Notes under the pieces: generated by a model
Databases searched by the model: none
The model's input: the letters and a program-made list of their open reading frames with translations, nothing else
What the model was told of the DNA's origin: nothing
Shown here: positions 1-7,499 of the stretch, piece after piece
How the letters are laid out: each line of letters begins with the position of its first letter
Position numbering within the stretch: the first letter of the stretch is position 1
Assembly: GCF_023100805.1 (NCBI RefSeq)
Contig: NZ_CP095855.1
Location: 248,001-312,000, forward strand
Length of the DNA: 64,000 bases
From: Chitinophaga filiformis
GTDB taxonomy: Bacteria; Bacteroidota; Bacteroidia; Chitinophagales; Chitinophagaceae
Reading direction: 5' to 3'
Position numbers and translations under genes: made by a program

Positions 1-808
1 GGATACCTCCTGTGCGGGGATCGATAGCCACAATACTGCCGATCTTATTACGCATCAGGTGTTCACCCAGTACCTGCAGGTCAACATCAAGTGCCAGACG
101 GAGGTTCTTACCGGCAATAGCGGCCGTATCGAATTCCCCTTTTTCATAAGGGCCCTGCGGGCGGTTCAGGTTATCTTTTACGAGATATTGTATACCACGT
201 TGCCCCATCAGCACACTTTCATATGTTCTTTCCAGCCCGGTCATACCCAGGTAATCGCCCTGGTTATATGCGCTGTAAGCTGGTTTCTGCAACATCTGGG
301 GAGATACTTCACCGATATAACCGAGTATGTTGGCGGCAGCATTGAAGGGGTAGGAGCGGATCTGGCGTTGTACCAGCTCGAAGCCGGGCTGGAACATATA
401 CATACTTTCCTGCAGGCGGCCGAACATTTCGGGCGGCAGCAGGGAAGCAAATACGGATACACGACGGCTACCATTTTTAATGATAGCGCTGGTGATGCGT
501 CTTCTGAATTCTTCCTTATCGATCCGGAGGATCTCACACATGTAAGCCGTATCAATGTTCTTCACATTGATCGGTGTTACCACGAGGTCATACATCGCAT
601 CATTACTGAGGATACTTCTGCCTTTGCGGTCAAAAATAATTCCTCTGCTGGGATATACCACTTTGCGGAGCACCGCGTTGGCATCCGCCAGCTTGGAATA
701 TTTCTTTTCCACTACCTGCAAAAAGAACAACCTGGTAATAATCAATATTACCATTCCAAGCATGATGAACTGTATTACTCTTTTCCTGGGCTGATTATAG
801 ACAGACAT
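1..808 (-). CDS. mrdA: Penicillin-binding protein 2 (MrdA), N-terminal part, cut by the window edge
   Basis: Peptidoglycan transpeptidase of the elongasome, anchored in the inner membrane and working with MreBCD and RodA. I translated it from the ATG at 806-808; the reading frame stays open to base 1, giving about 269 residues. A single membrane segment lies near residues 11-33. It is followed by the class B PBP linker and dimerisation region with the motif SRGIIFDRKGRSIL (about 54-67), and further on GLERTYE and AIDPRTGG, all typical of PBP2. The catalytic SxxK serine lies beyond the window. It is last in the mreB-C-D-mrdA order, 199 bp after mreD, so it may have its own promoter. The family is certain; only the N-terminal half is visible. 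Confidence 0.93.
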   Translation of the reverse strand, partial: MSVYNQPRKRVIQFIMLGMVILIITRLFFLQVVEKKYSKLADANAVLRKVVYPSRGIIFDRKGRSILSNDAMYDLVVTPINVKNIDTAYMCEILRIDKEEFRRRITSAIIKNGSRRVSVFASLLPPEMFGRLQESMYMFQPGFELVQRQIRSYPFNAAANILGYIGEVSPQMLQKPAYSAYNQGDYLGMTGLERTYESVLMGQRGIQYLVKDNLNRPQGPYEKGEFDTAAIAGKNLRLALDVDLQVLGEHLMRNKIGSIVAIDPRTGGI

Positions 809-1007
809 TTACGCTGAAATAATGTGGCCACTTCACGGCCTCCCCCACCGTCTGGCAGAAAGATGAAGCAAGCGACCTGTTGCTTTATAATATGACTTTC
901 AATTTTTTCTAAAGTTAGATATTACGTTCTGTGGTATCTGTTGTTAATCTTTAATTTAACAAAACATAATCATCTCTTAAAATATGGTCTCTGGACTAAT
1001 TCTCTGC

Positions 1008-1517
1008 TTATTTCCTGGAAAAGAACAGTAACTCGTACAACACGATCAGTACGATACTGGCCGCTGTTGATAAAAGGATTTTCAAAAGCAGATAGAAGAA
1101 ATCAGCAAAGCTGAATACTTCCAGCGGGAAATACACAAGATTGTGCAGGAATACCAGGATCGCGATATAGGTCAGGAATTGGGATACTCCCATGCTGGTC
1201 ATGGAAGGTGTTTTCTGGGTCGTTTCAAAACCACCCTGTGGAGACAGTATGTTAATGATGAACGGGCGGAGGTATGCAATGAATACACAGGCGGCGGCAT
1301 GCATGCCCATGGTGTTCATAAACATGTCCAGGCCGAGGCCCATCATCAGCGCCAGCAGCATCAGTGCAGGACGTGGCATATTAAACGGCAGCAACAATAC
1401 GAACAACATGTACAGGTTAAGACCTACCAGCTGGTGTAACAGGATATGCTGCAGTACAAATACCTGCAGAAGCAGTAAGAGCACGAAACGAATAATATTT
1501 CTTAACAGTATACTCAT
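1008..1517 (-). CDS. mreD: Rod shape-determining protein MreD
   Basis: Small polytopic inner-membrane protein of the elongasome that links MreC to the membrane synthesis complex. The 169 residues are almost entirely hydrophobic, with about five predicted membrane segments separated by short loops, as usual for MreD (about 160-170 aa). Sequence conservation in this family is weak, so the call rests on topology, length and position. Its ATG overlaps the mreC stop as ATGA (1514-1517), so the two are translationally coupled. It sits between mreC and mrdA, the standard order. No anomaly seen. Confidence 0.9.
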   Translation of the reverse strand: MSILLRNIIRFVLLLLLQVFVLQHILLHQLVGLNLYMLFVLLLPFNMPRPALMLLALMMGLGLDMFMNTMGMHAAACVFIAYLRPFIINILSPQGGFETTQKTPSMTSMGVSQFLTYIAILVFLHNLVYFPLEVFSFADFFYLLLKILLSTAASIVLIVLYELLFFSRK

Positions 1518-2401
1518 TTAATCAGCCTGTAGGTTGAATCTTCCAAAGATTGTTGTTCTTCTTTCAGCAGGTTGTCTATGACATAGACATACTGAAGGTT
1601 ATAAAAGTTGGTAGCCAGTTTTATCCTGATGGTATAGGCGGTGCTGGATTTATCTGCCAGGGAATAAGATTCCACGTAGCCAATAGGGATATTTTCCGGA
1701 AATAATGCAGAATAACCGCTTGTTACTACGGTGTCTCCTCTGATCAGTCTCACGCTTTTAGGTACATCTTCCATCACCGCATACCCGGCCTCTCCACCGT
1801 ACCAGCGTACAGTTCCCATTTCCTTACTGTAACTGAGGCGGGCACTGAAACCGAAGTTGCGGCCTTTTGACAGCAGGGAAAGCACTACAGCGTAGTTGTC
1901 GTTCACGCTGCGTACCACACCAACCACCCCACTTGGGCCTACAACACCCATATTAGGTTTGATACCGTCTTTCCGGCCCCTTCTGATCGTAATATAGTTA
2001 ATGGGATTATTGATACTGTTGTTCACCACTTTTGCCTCCTTATATAAGTAACGGCGTACTTCAGTGCCGATCACTTTACGGGTGGTGTCGGTGCTGTAAT
2101 GGCGGATGGTATCTACTTTAACGATATTGTTGATGGAAACGCTGTCAAAGCTGGTGCGCAACATATTATGGAGGCGGGCATTTTCTTTCACCAGGCTATC
2201 ATTGGTAGCTTTCAGGTGAAAGTAATACTCCACATTGTTGTAACGTTCGTATAACCTGGCGCTGAGACTATTGGCGGAGTTGAGGTAGGCTGATTTCTGA
2301 AGATCGTTGTTCCGGAATACCAGCACAATGCAAATCACTTCCAGCAGCAGAAACAGAAAAAAATTAAAATAGCGCCTAAAGAAAATGATGAGATTACGCA
2401 C
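1514..2401 (-). CDS. mreC: Rod shape-determining protein MreC
   Basis: Periplasmic scaffold of the elongasome that binds PBP2 and MreD. The 295-residue product starts at a GTG (2399-2401). An N-terminal cytoplasmic stretch is followed by one membrane helix (about residues 11-29), a periplasmic coiled coil (about 40-85, rich in N, S, L and E heptads) and two beta-rich lobes (about 120-270) with the family signature VVGPSGVVGVV. It is transcribed from mreB across a 65-bp gap that contains a perfect 12-bp hairpin, and it overlaps mreD by 4 bp. The C-terminus is short (LLKEEQQSLEDSTYRLIK), with no extension. Confidence 0.94.
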   Translation of the reverse strand: MRNLIIFFRRYFNFFLFLLLEVICIVLVFRNNDLQKSAYLNSANSLSARLYERYNNVEYYFHLKATNDSLVKENARLHNMLRTSFDSVSINNIVKVDTIRHYSTDTTRKVIGTEVRRYLYKEAKVVNNSINNPINYITIRRGRKDGIKPNMGVVGPSGVVGVVRSVNDNYAVVLSLLSKGRNFGFSARLSYSKEMGTVRWYGGEAGYAVMEDVPKSVRLIRGDTVVTSGYSALFPENIPIGYVESYSLADKSSTAYTIRIKLATNFYNLQYVYVIDNLLKEEQQSLEDSTYRLIK

Positions 2402-2425
2402 AGGATATAATTTCTTGGTAGAAAG

Positions 2426-2456
2426 TGTACAAGGCAGTTATGTGCTGCCTTGTACA
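2426..2456 (-). promoter_or_regulatory. Perfect 12-bp hairpin between mreB and mreC
   Basis: Arms TGTACAAGGCAG (2426-2437) and CTGCCTTGTACA (2445-2456) enclose a 7-nt loop. It lies in the mreB-mreC gap. It has no clean U-tract on the transcribed side, so it looks like an mRNA processing or partial attenuation hairpin rather than a full terminator. It could set the ratio of abundant MreB to scarce MreC (inference). Confidence 0.6.
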
Positions 2457-2466
2457 TTTCCTGATA

Positions 2467-3489
2467 TTATTGCATTAGGAACGGATATTTACCTACGTGT
2501 TTCAGTGCAATTCCGGTACCTCTTACCACGGCACGTAACGGATCGTCCGCAACATGCACAGGCAATTTGATCTTCTGAGTAAGACGTTTATCCAATCCGC
2601 GGAGCAGCGCACCACCACCGGTCAGGTAAAGACCTCTGCGGTAGATATCTGCAGCCAGTTCCGGCGGCGTAGTTTCCAGTGCTTTCAGGATGGCCTCTTC
2701 GATCTTGAAGATGGATTTATCCAGGGCTTCTGCTACTTCCTGGTAGGACACCATGATCTGTTTAGGAATACCTGTTACCAGGTCACGGCCGTTCACAGCT
2801 ACATCATCTGGTGGATTATCCAGTTCTTTCAGTGCGGATCCGATCTGGATCTTAATCTGTTCAGCGGTCCTTTCACCGATCAACAGGCTATGATAACGGC
2901 GCAGGGCTTCCATGATGTCGGCGGTGAATTCATCACCGGCGATACGGATACTCTGGTCGCAAACGATACCTGCCAGGGCGATCACGGAGATACCCGTGGT
3001 ACCGCCCCCTATATCGATGATCATGTTACCTACTGGTTCTTCCACGTCAATGCCGATACCTAAGGCAGCTGCCATAGGCTCATGTATGAGGAACACTTCC
3101 TTCGCGCCTGCCTGTTCGGCAGAGTCGCGCACGGCGCGTTTTTCTACTTCTGTGATGCTGGATGGTATACAGATAACCATACGCCAGCTAGGGGAGAATA
3201 AGGGCTTTTTGGGATACACCAGTTTGATCATCTCGCGAAGCATACCCTCAGCTGCGTTAAAGTCCGCGATCACACCATCTTTCAGGGGACGGATCGTACG
3301 CAGGTACTCGTGTGTCTTCTCGTGCATCATCATGGCCTTCTTTCCTACTGCCACGATTTTACCGCTTGCGCGCTCTATAGCTACAATGGAAGGTTCATCC
3401 ACCACCACCTGGTCGTTGTGTATGATCAGCGTGTTAGCTGTACCTAAGTCAATCGCTATTTCCTGTGTTAAAAAATTAAAGAACCCCAT
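2467..3489 (-). CDS. mreB: Rod shape-determining protein MreB (bacterial actin)
   Basis: Actin-fold ATPase that forms membrane-associated filaments guiding lateral wall synthesis. The 340 residues match the usual length. Phosphate-1 motif DLGTANT is at residues 14-20, phosphate-2 IDIGGGTTG at 158-166, and the adenosine-binding TGGGALLRGL motif is near 290. The N-terminus MGFFNFLTQEIAIDLG carries a short hydrophobic membrane-binding stretch. It is first in the cell-shape cluster. A candidate Bacteroidota -7 box lies upstream at 3520-3527 on the minus strand, about 30 bp from the ATG. Nothing unusual in the protein. Confidence 0.97.
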   Translation of the reverse strand: MGFFNFLTQEIAIDLGTANTLIIHNDQVVVDEPSIVAIERASGKIVAVGKKAMMMHEKTHEYLRTIRPLKDGVIADFNAAEGMLREMIKLVYPKKPLFSPSWRMVICIPSSITEVEKRAVRDSAEQAGAKEVFLIHEPMAAALGIGIDVEEPVGNMIIDIGGGTTGISVIALAGIVCDQSIRIAGDEFTADIMEALRRYHSLLIGERTAEQIKIQIGSALKELDNPPDDVAVNGRDLVTGIPKQIMVSYQEVAEALDKSIFKIEEAILKALETTPPELAADIYRRGLYLTGGGALLRGLDKRLTQKIKLPVHVADDPLRAVVRGTGIALKHVGKYPFLMQ

Positions 3490-3853
3490 TGCTTAATATG
3501 GTCAAAATATTATTGTGTGCAAAAATGAATAATTCCAACGAATATACAATCTAAAAATTGTTTGTTTTCTCAATAATACAACTAAATATTAAAAAATGTT
3601 ATTTATCGTATCTGTTGTATCTGATGAGCCGGTTAATAAGTTGCAACATTTAATGGCAAGGCAAACAGCCGGCATAGTAATGACTCTCGAAAACGCTTAA
3701 ACGAAAAATGGTCTGTCTTAATTGTGTGCTCTGTATGAATGAGTTATGCTCCCTCTGGTCGTCCCTGCGACTCCTCCCGGTACTTGAACGGGACACTGGT
3801 CCAGACTACACTTTTCGCGCCGGCAAGGCGTGAAAGGCGCAAATGAACATCTG
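3490..3853. other. Intergenic region mreB-purD with a structured segment
   Basis: The left half (3490-3700) is AT-rich and holds the mreB promoter. The right half (about 3720-3850) is GC-richer and can fold on the minus strand. GCGCC (3837-3841 side) pairs with GGCGC near 3818, just after the purD stop, and further on GTCCC/GGGAC and TCTGG/CCAGA nested pairs can form. An open frame continues from inside purD through this segment (3718-3906 minus), but its translation resembles no family I know. No tRNA or known small RNA was recognised. Confidence 0.35.
3520..3527 (-). promoter_or_regulatory. Candidate -7 box for the mre operon
   Basis: Read on the minus strand this is CATTTTTG, one mismatch from the Bacteroidota -7 consensus TAnnTTTG. 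It lies about 30 nt before the mreB ATG in the AT-rich gap upstream of the operon. No convincing -33 TTTG was picked out, so this is a moderate call. Confidence 0.4.
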
Positions 3854-5131
3854 CTACACGAACTCGAAACCAATATCCCTCCTGTAATATTTGCCTTCAA
3901 AATCAATAATTTCAGCAGTCTGCCGGCTGTGAGTCAACGCAATGCCCAGATCAGCTGCCAGGGAAGTTATAGTCAGTACACGACCTCCATTGGTAAGGAT
4001 GTCCTCTCCAACGGCCTTCGTTCCTGCCTGAAACACCAACTGATCCTGCGTAGGCGCCGGTATGTTGCTGATTACCTTTCCTTTTTCGTATGCTTCGGGG
4101 TAGCCTTTTGCCACCAGCATAACGGTAGTTGCCACACGGGCATCCTCATAAATTGTCTGTGCGGAAAGCTGTCCTTCCTGCACGGCCTTGAAAAGCTCCA
4201 GCAGATCGTTCTGTAATCTCGGCATCACCACCTCTGTTTCGGGATCTCCCATACGGCAGTTGTACTCAATGACAAACGGATCTCCGTCTACATTGATCAA
4301 TCCGAAGAAGATAAACCCGTTGTAGGCGATCTGCTCTTTTTCAAGTCCTGCTACAGTAGGCCGGATGATACGCTCTTCCACCAGGTCCATAAATGCTTTA
4401 CCGGCAAATGGAACCGGGGAAACAGCCCCCATACCGCCTGTATTCAGGCCGGTGTCTCCTTCTCCGATCCGTTTATAATCCTTTGCAGTAGGCAGTATCT
4501 TGTAGGAATGCCCGTCTGTCAGCACAAATACTGACAACTCTATCCCTGTCAGGAATTGTTCTACCACCACTTTTCTGCTCGCATCGCCAAACTTCGCTTC
4601 TTTGATCATCTGTGAAAACTCTGCCACTGCTTCTTCATGATCGTTCAGGATCACCACTCCCTTACCTGCGGCCAGTCCGTCGGCTTTGAGTACTATCGGC
4701 AGGGAATGCGCACGCAGGTAAGCTACGCCTTCTTCATAATTCTCCTCACTGAACTCGCGGTAAGCGGCCGTGGGAATATTATGGCGCAGCATGAACTGCT
4801 TTGCAAACGCTTTACTGCCCTCCAACTGGGCGCCCAGGGCAGATGGGCCCATCACCGGGATATGCTGTAAAGCGGCATCCTGCTGAAAGTAATCGTAAAT
4901 ACCTTTTACCAGCGGCTCTTCCGAGCCGGGTACTACCAGGGAGATAGCATTTTCAATACAAAAGGCCTTTATTTTTTCAAAATCCGAAACCGCGATGTCC
5001 AGGTTCTGGCCATATTGGGCCGTACCGGCATTTCCCGGGGCAATAAACAACTGTTCACAATAAGTGCTCTGTGCCATTTTCCATGCCAGAGCGTGTTCCC
5101 TGCCACCGCTTCCTAATAATAATATCTTCAT
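3854..5131 (-). CDS. purD: Phosphoribosylamine-glycine ligase (GAR synthetase)
   Basis: ATP-grasp enzyme of cytosolic de novo purine synthesis; it joins glycine to 5-phosphoribosylamine. The 425-residue length is standard. The N-terminal LLLGSGGREHALAW motif, LKADGLAAGKGVVIL in the ATP-grasp region (about 148-162), NTGGMGAVSP and CRMGDPETEVVMPRL are diagnostic. It stands alone on the minus strand between mreB and the divergent POT transporter; no other pur genes are nearby. A GC-rich hairpin follows the stop codon. No missing residues noted. Confidence 0.97.
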   Translation of the reverse strand: MKILLLGSGGREHALAWKMAQSTYCEQLFIAPGNAGTAQYGQNLDIAVSDFEKIKAFCIENAISLVVPGSEEPLVKGIYDYFQQDAALQHIPVMGPSALGAQLEGSKAFAKQFMLRHNIPTAAYREFSEENYEEGVAYLRAHSLPIVLKADGLAAGKGVVILNDHEEAVAEFSQMIKEAKFGDASRKVVVEQFLTGIELSVFVLTDGHSYKILPTAKDYKRIGEGDTGLNTGGMGAVSPVPFAGKAFMDLVEERIIRPTVAGLEKEQIAYNGFIFFGLINVDGDPFVIEYNCRMGDPETEVVMPRLQNDLLELFKAVQEGQLSAQTIYEDARVATTVMLVAKGYPEAYEKGKVISNIPAPTQDQLVFQAGTKAVGEDILTNGGRVLTITSLAADLGIALTHSRQTAEIIDFEGKYYRRDIGFEFV

Positions 5132-5337
5132 ATGAAAAAATAAATGCGCTGCTTTTTCGCTCCTGAAAATTTACATTCACCTTCCAATCAGCCCGTTCTT
5201 CCAAATTTTTTGCAAAGAAAGGCCAAAATTTGACCAAAAACACCATTTTACCCGATAAAAAGCTGAATTTATTTATCTTGCCGGATTCGAAGGACTGACT
5301 AACACCATAAACCAACAACAAACTAAACAGATCTATT

Positions 5338-7047
5338 ATGACTCAAACTGCTGTTGAGCAGCCTGTAATCACGCCTTCCCCGAAGGGGAAAGGGCACCAC
5401 AAGGGATTGTACGTACTCTTTTTTACAGAAATGTGGGAACGTTTCGGCTATTACCTGATGATCGGCATTTTTTTCCTTTACCTGATTGATCCATCTTCCA
5501 ACGGCGGTAAAGGGTTTGACACCACCAAAGCAGCGGACCTTGTCGGTTCTTACATCGCATTAGTTTACTTATCTCCTTTCATCGGCGGCCTGCTGGCCGA
5601 CCGCTATCTTGGTTACCGCAGGGCGGTGATACTGGGAGGGATCCTCCTGGCTTCGGGCTATTTCTCCCTTGCGTTCCCCGGTGACCTTGCCATGTATGCA
5701 GGCCTTGGCCTGATCATTATCGGTAACGGGTTTTTCAAACCCAATATCGGCACCATCCTGGGTAATATTTATAACCGGGAAGACCTCAAGGCCAAAAAAG
5801 ACGTGGCCTACAACATCTTTTACATGGGCGTGAACATCGGCGCCTTCATCTGCAACTTCGTAGCGGCCTACCTCCGTAACCACTACGGCTGGGGGCACGC
5901 TTTCGCCGCTGCGGGTATAGGTATGCTGGTAGGTCTGGCTATTTTTGCTTCCAACCTGAAGACCATCGCCGAAGGCGATGTACGGAAGCCAGCCTCTTCA
6001 GACGAAATGTCTACCGCCAAGATCCTGAGCAGCGCCTTGCTGCCAGCAGTGATTGCCGCCGTGATTGGTTATTTTATTAGCAGCCCCGCCCTGCTCGGTC
6101 ACACGCTGTTCGGTACCAAATCTAATGATGCCTTCCTGTTTGCCTGCGTACCCATTGTTATCTTCTACATCCGCCTGTTCAGCACTTCAAAGCAGAAAGA
6201 GGATAAACGCGGTCTCGGCGCCCTGCTGGCCTTTTTTGCAGTGGCTATCATCTTCTGGGTGATCTATAACCAGAACAGTACCGGCCTCACCATCTGGGCA
6301 GACCAGTATACTGACCGCCAGATGTCTCCAGCCATGGAAAACGCTGCTCAACCTTTCGGTATGCTGCAAACAGTAACCACAGAACCTCACAAGGTAACCC
6401 AGATAGACGAGCATTTCCGCGCTATCAAGGACGCCAATGGCAATACCATTGAGGTAATGGGCGCTGATCCTTACTTCCAGAACCTTCCAAAGGACCAATG
6501 GCCCAAAGAAGGCAATAAGTTAAGGCTACTCTCCACAGAGATCTTCCAGTCCATCAACCCATTCTTTATCGTGGCTTTCAGCCTTATCGTGATAGGCATA
6601 TTCGGCTGGCTTGCCAAACGTGGTAAAGAGCCTACCACCCCGGTGAAGGTAGCCATCGGCATCTTCCTGGCAGCGGGTTCGTCTTTACTGATGGTGATTG
6701 CAGCCTCCATGACCGATGTATATGTAGATAAAAGCTCTATGGCCTGGTTGTTTGGCACCTATGCAGTATTCACGGTGGGTGAGATACTGGTGAGCCCGAT
6801 CGGCTTGTCAATGGTATCTAAACTGTCTCCTCCCCGTGTAACAGCCCTGATGATGGGTGGCTGGTACCTGGTAAATGCCATTGCCGGTAAAGTGGCCGGT
6901 CTGATGGCTACCTTCTGGGACAGTTTCACCAATAAAACTACTTATTTCCTGATCCTTGTGATCTCTGCCGGTATTGCCGGTGTGGTAATGCTGATCCTCA
7001 GCAAGTGGATAGCCCGGGTTGTGAAAGAGAAAACGGGTTCGTACTAA
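5338..7047 (+). CDS. POT/PTR2-family proton-coupled peptide transporter
   Basis: Inner-membrane MFS-type symporter importing di- and tripeptides with protons. The ExxER motif appears as EMWERFGYY (about residues 31-39). The PTR2 signature GGLLADRYLGYRRAVILGG lies near 82-100, and FYMGVNIGAF near 161-170. About 12-14 membrane helices are visible, and an insertion between the halves carries a soluble loop (about 330-400, including MLQTVTTEPHKVTQ) seen in Bacteroidota members. At 569 residues it is longer than the E. coli DtpA type because of that loop. It is followed by its own terminator, then a long palindrome, then an OPT transporter. Substrate range is inferred from the family. Confidence 0.93.
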   Translation: MTQTAVEQPVITPSPKGKGHHKGLYVLFFTEMWERFGYYLMIGIFFLYLIDPSSNGGKGFDTTKAADLVGSYIALVYLSPFIGGLLADRYLGYRRAVILGGILLASGYFSLAFPGDLAMYAGLGLIIIGNGFFKPNIGTILGNIYNREDLKAKKDVAYNIFYMGVNIGAFICNFVAAYLRNHYGWGHAFAAAGIGMLVGLAIFASNLKTIAEGDVRKPASSDEMSTAKILSSALLPAVIAAVIGYFISSPALLGHTLFGTKSNDAFLFACVPIVIFYIRLFSTSKQKEDKRGLGALLAFFAVAIIFWVIYNQNSTGLTIWADQYTDRQMSPAMENAAQPFGMLQTVTTEPHKVTQIDEHFRAIKDANGNTIEVMGADPYFQNLPKDQWPKEGNKLRLLSTEIFQSINPFFIVAFSLIVIGIFGWLAKRGKEPTTPVKVAIGIFLAAGSSLLMVIAASMTDVYVDKSSMAWLFGTYAVFTVGEILVSPIGLSMVSKLSPPRVTALMMGGWYLVNAIAGKVAGLMATFWDSFTNKTTYFLILVISAGIAGVVMLILSKWIARVVKEKTGSY

Positions 7048-7071
7048 ACATTATCCTGTTAGTTTATTCAG

Positions 7072-7104
7072 AAACGGTGCAGTCTCAGGGTTGCACCGTT
7101 TTTT
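7072..7104 (+). terminator. Rho-independent terminator after the POT transporter
   Basis: AAACGGTGCA and TGCACCGTTT arms with a 10-nt loop, followed by a run of T. It starts 25 bp after the stop codon, which indicates that the peptide transporter is monocistronic. Confidence 0.85.
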
Positions 7105-7145
7105 ATTGCCTGAAAAGCCATGCCAAACAGGGTTCAACACCGGTC

Positions 7146-7302
7146 AAGATCCGCTTGAGATCCTATATCAATACATCTCCATACCGTCATCTGATCGTCA
7201 TGTTAAGGGCACTTCAATATCGATTGGATATTGAAGTGCCCTTAACATGACGATCAGATGACGGTATGGAGACCTTATAGCACCGGTATTCGAGCGGATC
7301 TT
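7146..7302. repeat. Giant palindrome: perfect 46-bp inverted repeat with a 5-bp centre, imperfectly extended to about 157 bp
   Basis: The arms 7176-7221 and 7227-7272 are exact reverse complements around the centre GATTG. Beyond them the pairing resumes with AAGATCCGCT (7146-7155) against AGCGGATCTT (7293-7302), each 20 bp outside the core arm, so the original arm was probably about 75 bp. No ORF of note and no transposase is present. It lies in the 452-bp gap between two same-strand peptide transporter genes, downstream of a normal terminator. It could be a foldback (MITE-like) element, a cruciform, or a dsRNA-forming transcript. The rest of the 7105-7499 gap shows no gene. Confidence 0.95.
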
Positions 7303-7499
7303 AATACTGACTCAGCTAAACCCGGGGACTAAGTTATCAATGGACGAAAGGGAGATTTTTGCCCTTTTTAACTGGGGAGAATAGCGGAAGGCAAACCGGG
7401 TTACCGCCTGTGTAAATATGCCGGGGACTGATTCTAAAAGGGATTTTTCTCTTATATTGCCTCTTAATCAACAAAAATCTATACTTATCAAACCTATTT

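Noticed and set aside
7005..7250. 81-aa frame covering the POT terminator and palindrome
   Set aside because: Passes through a strong terminator and an inverted repeat; no protein likeness.
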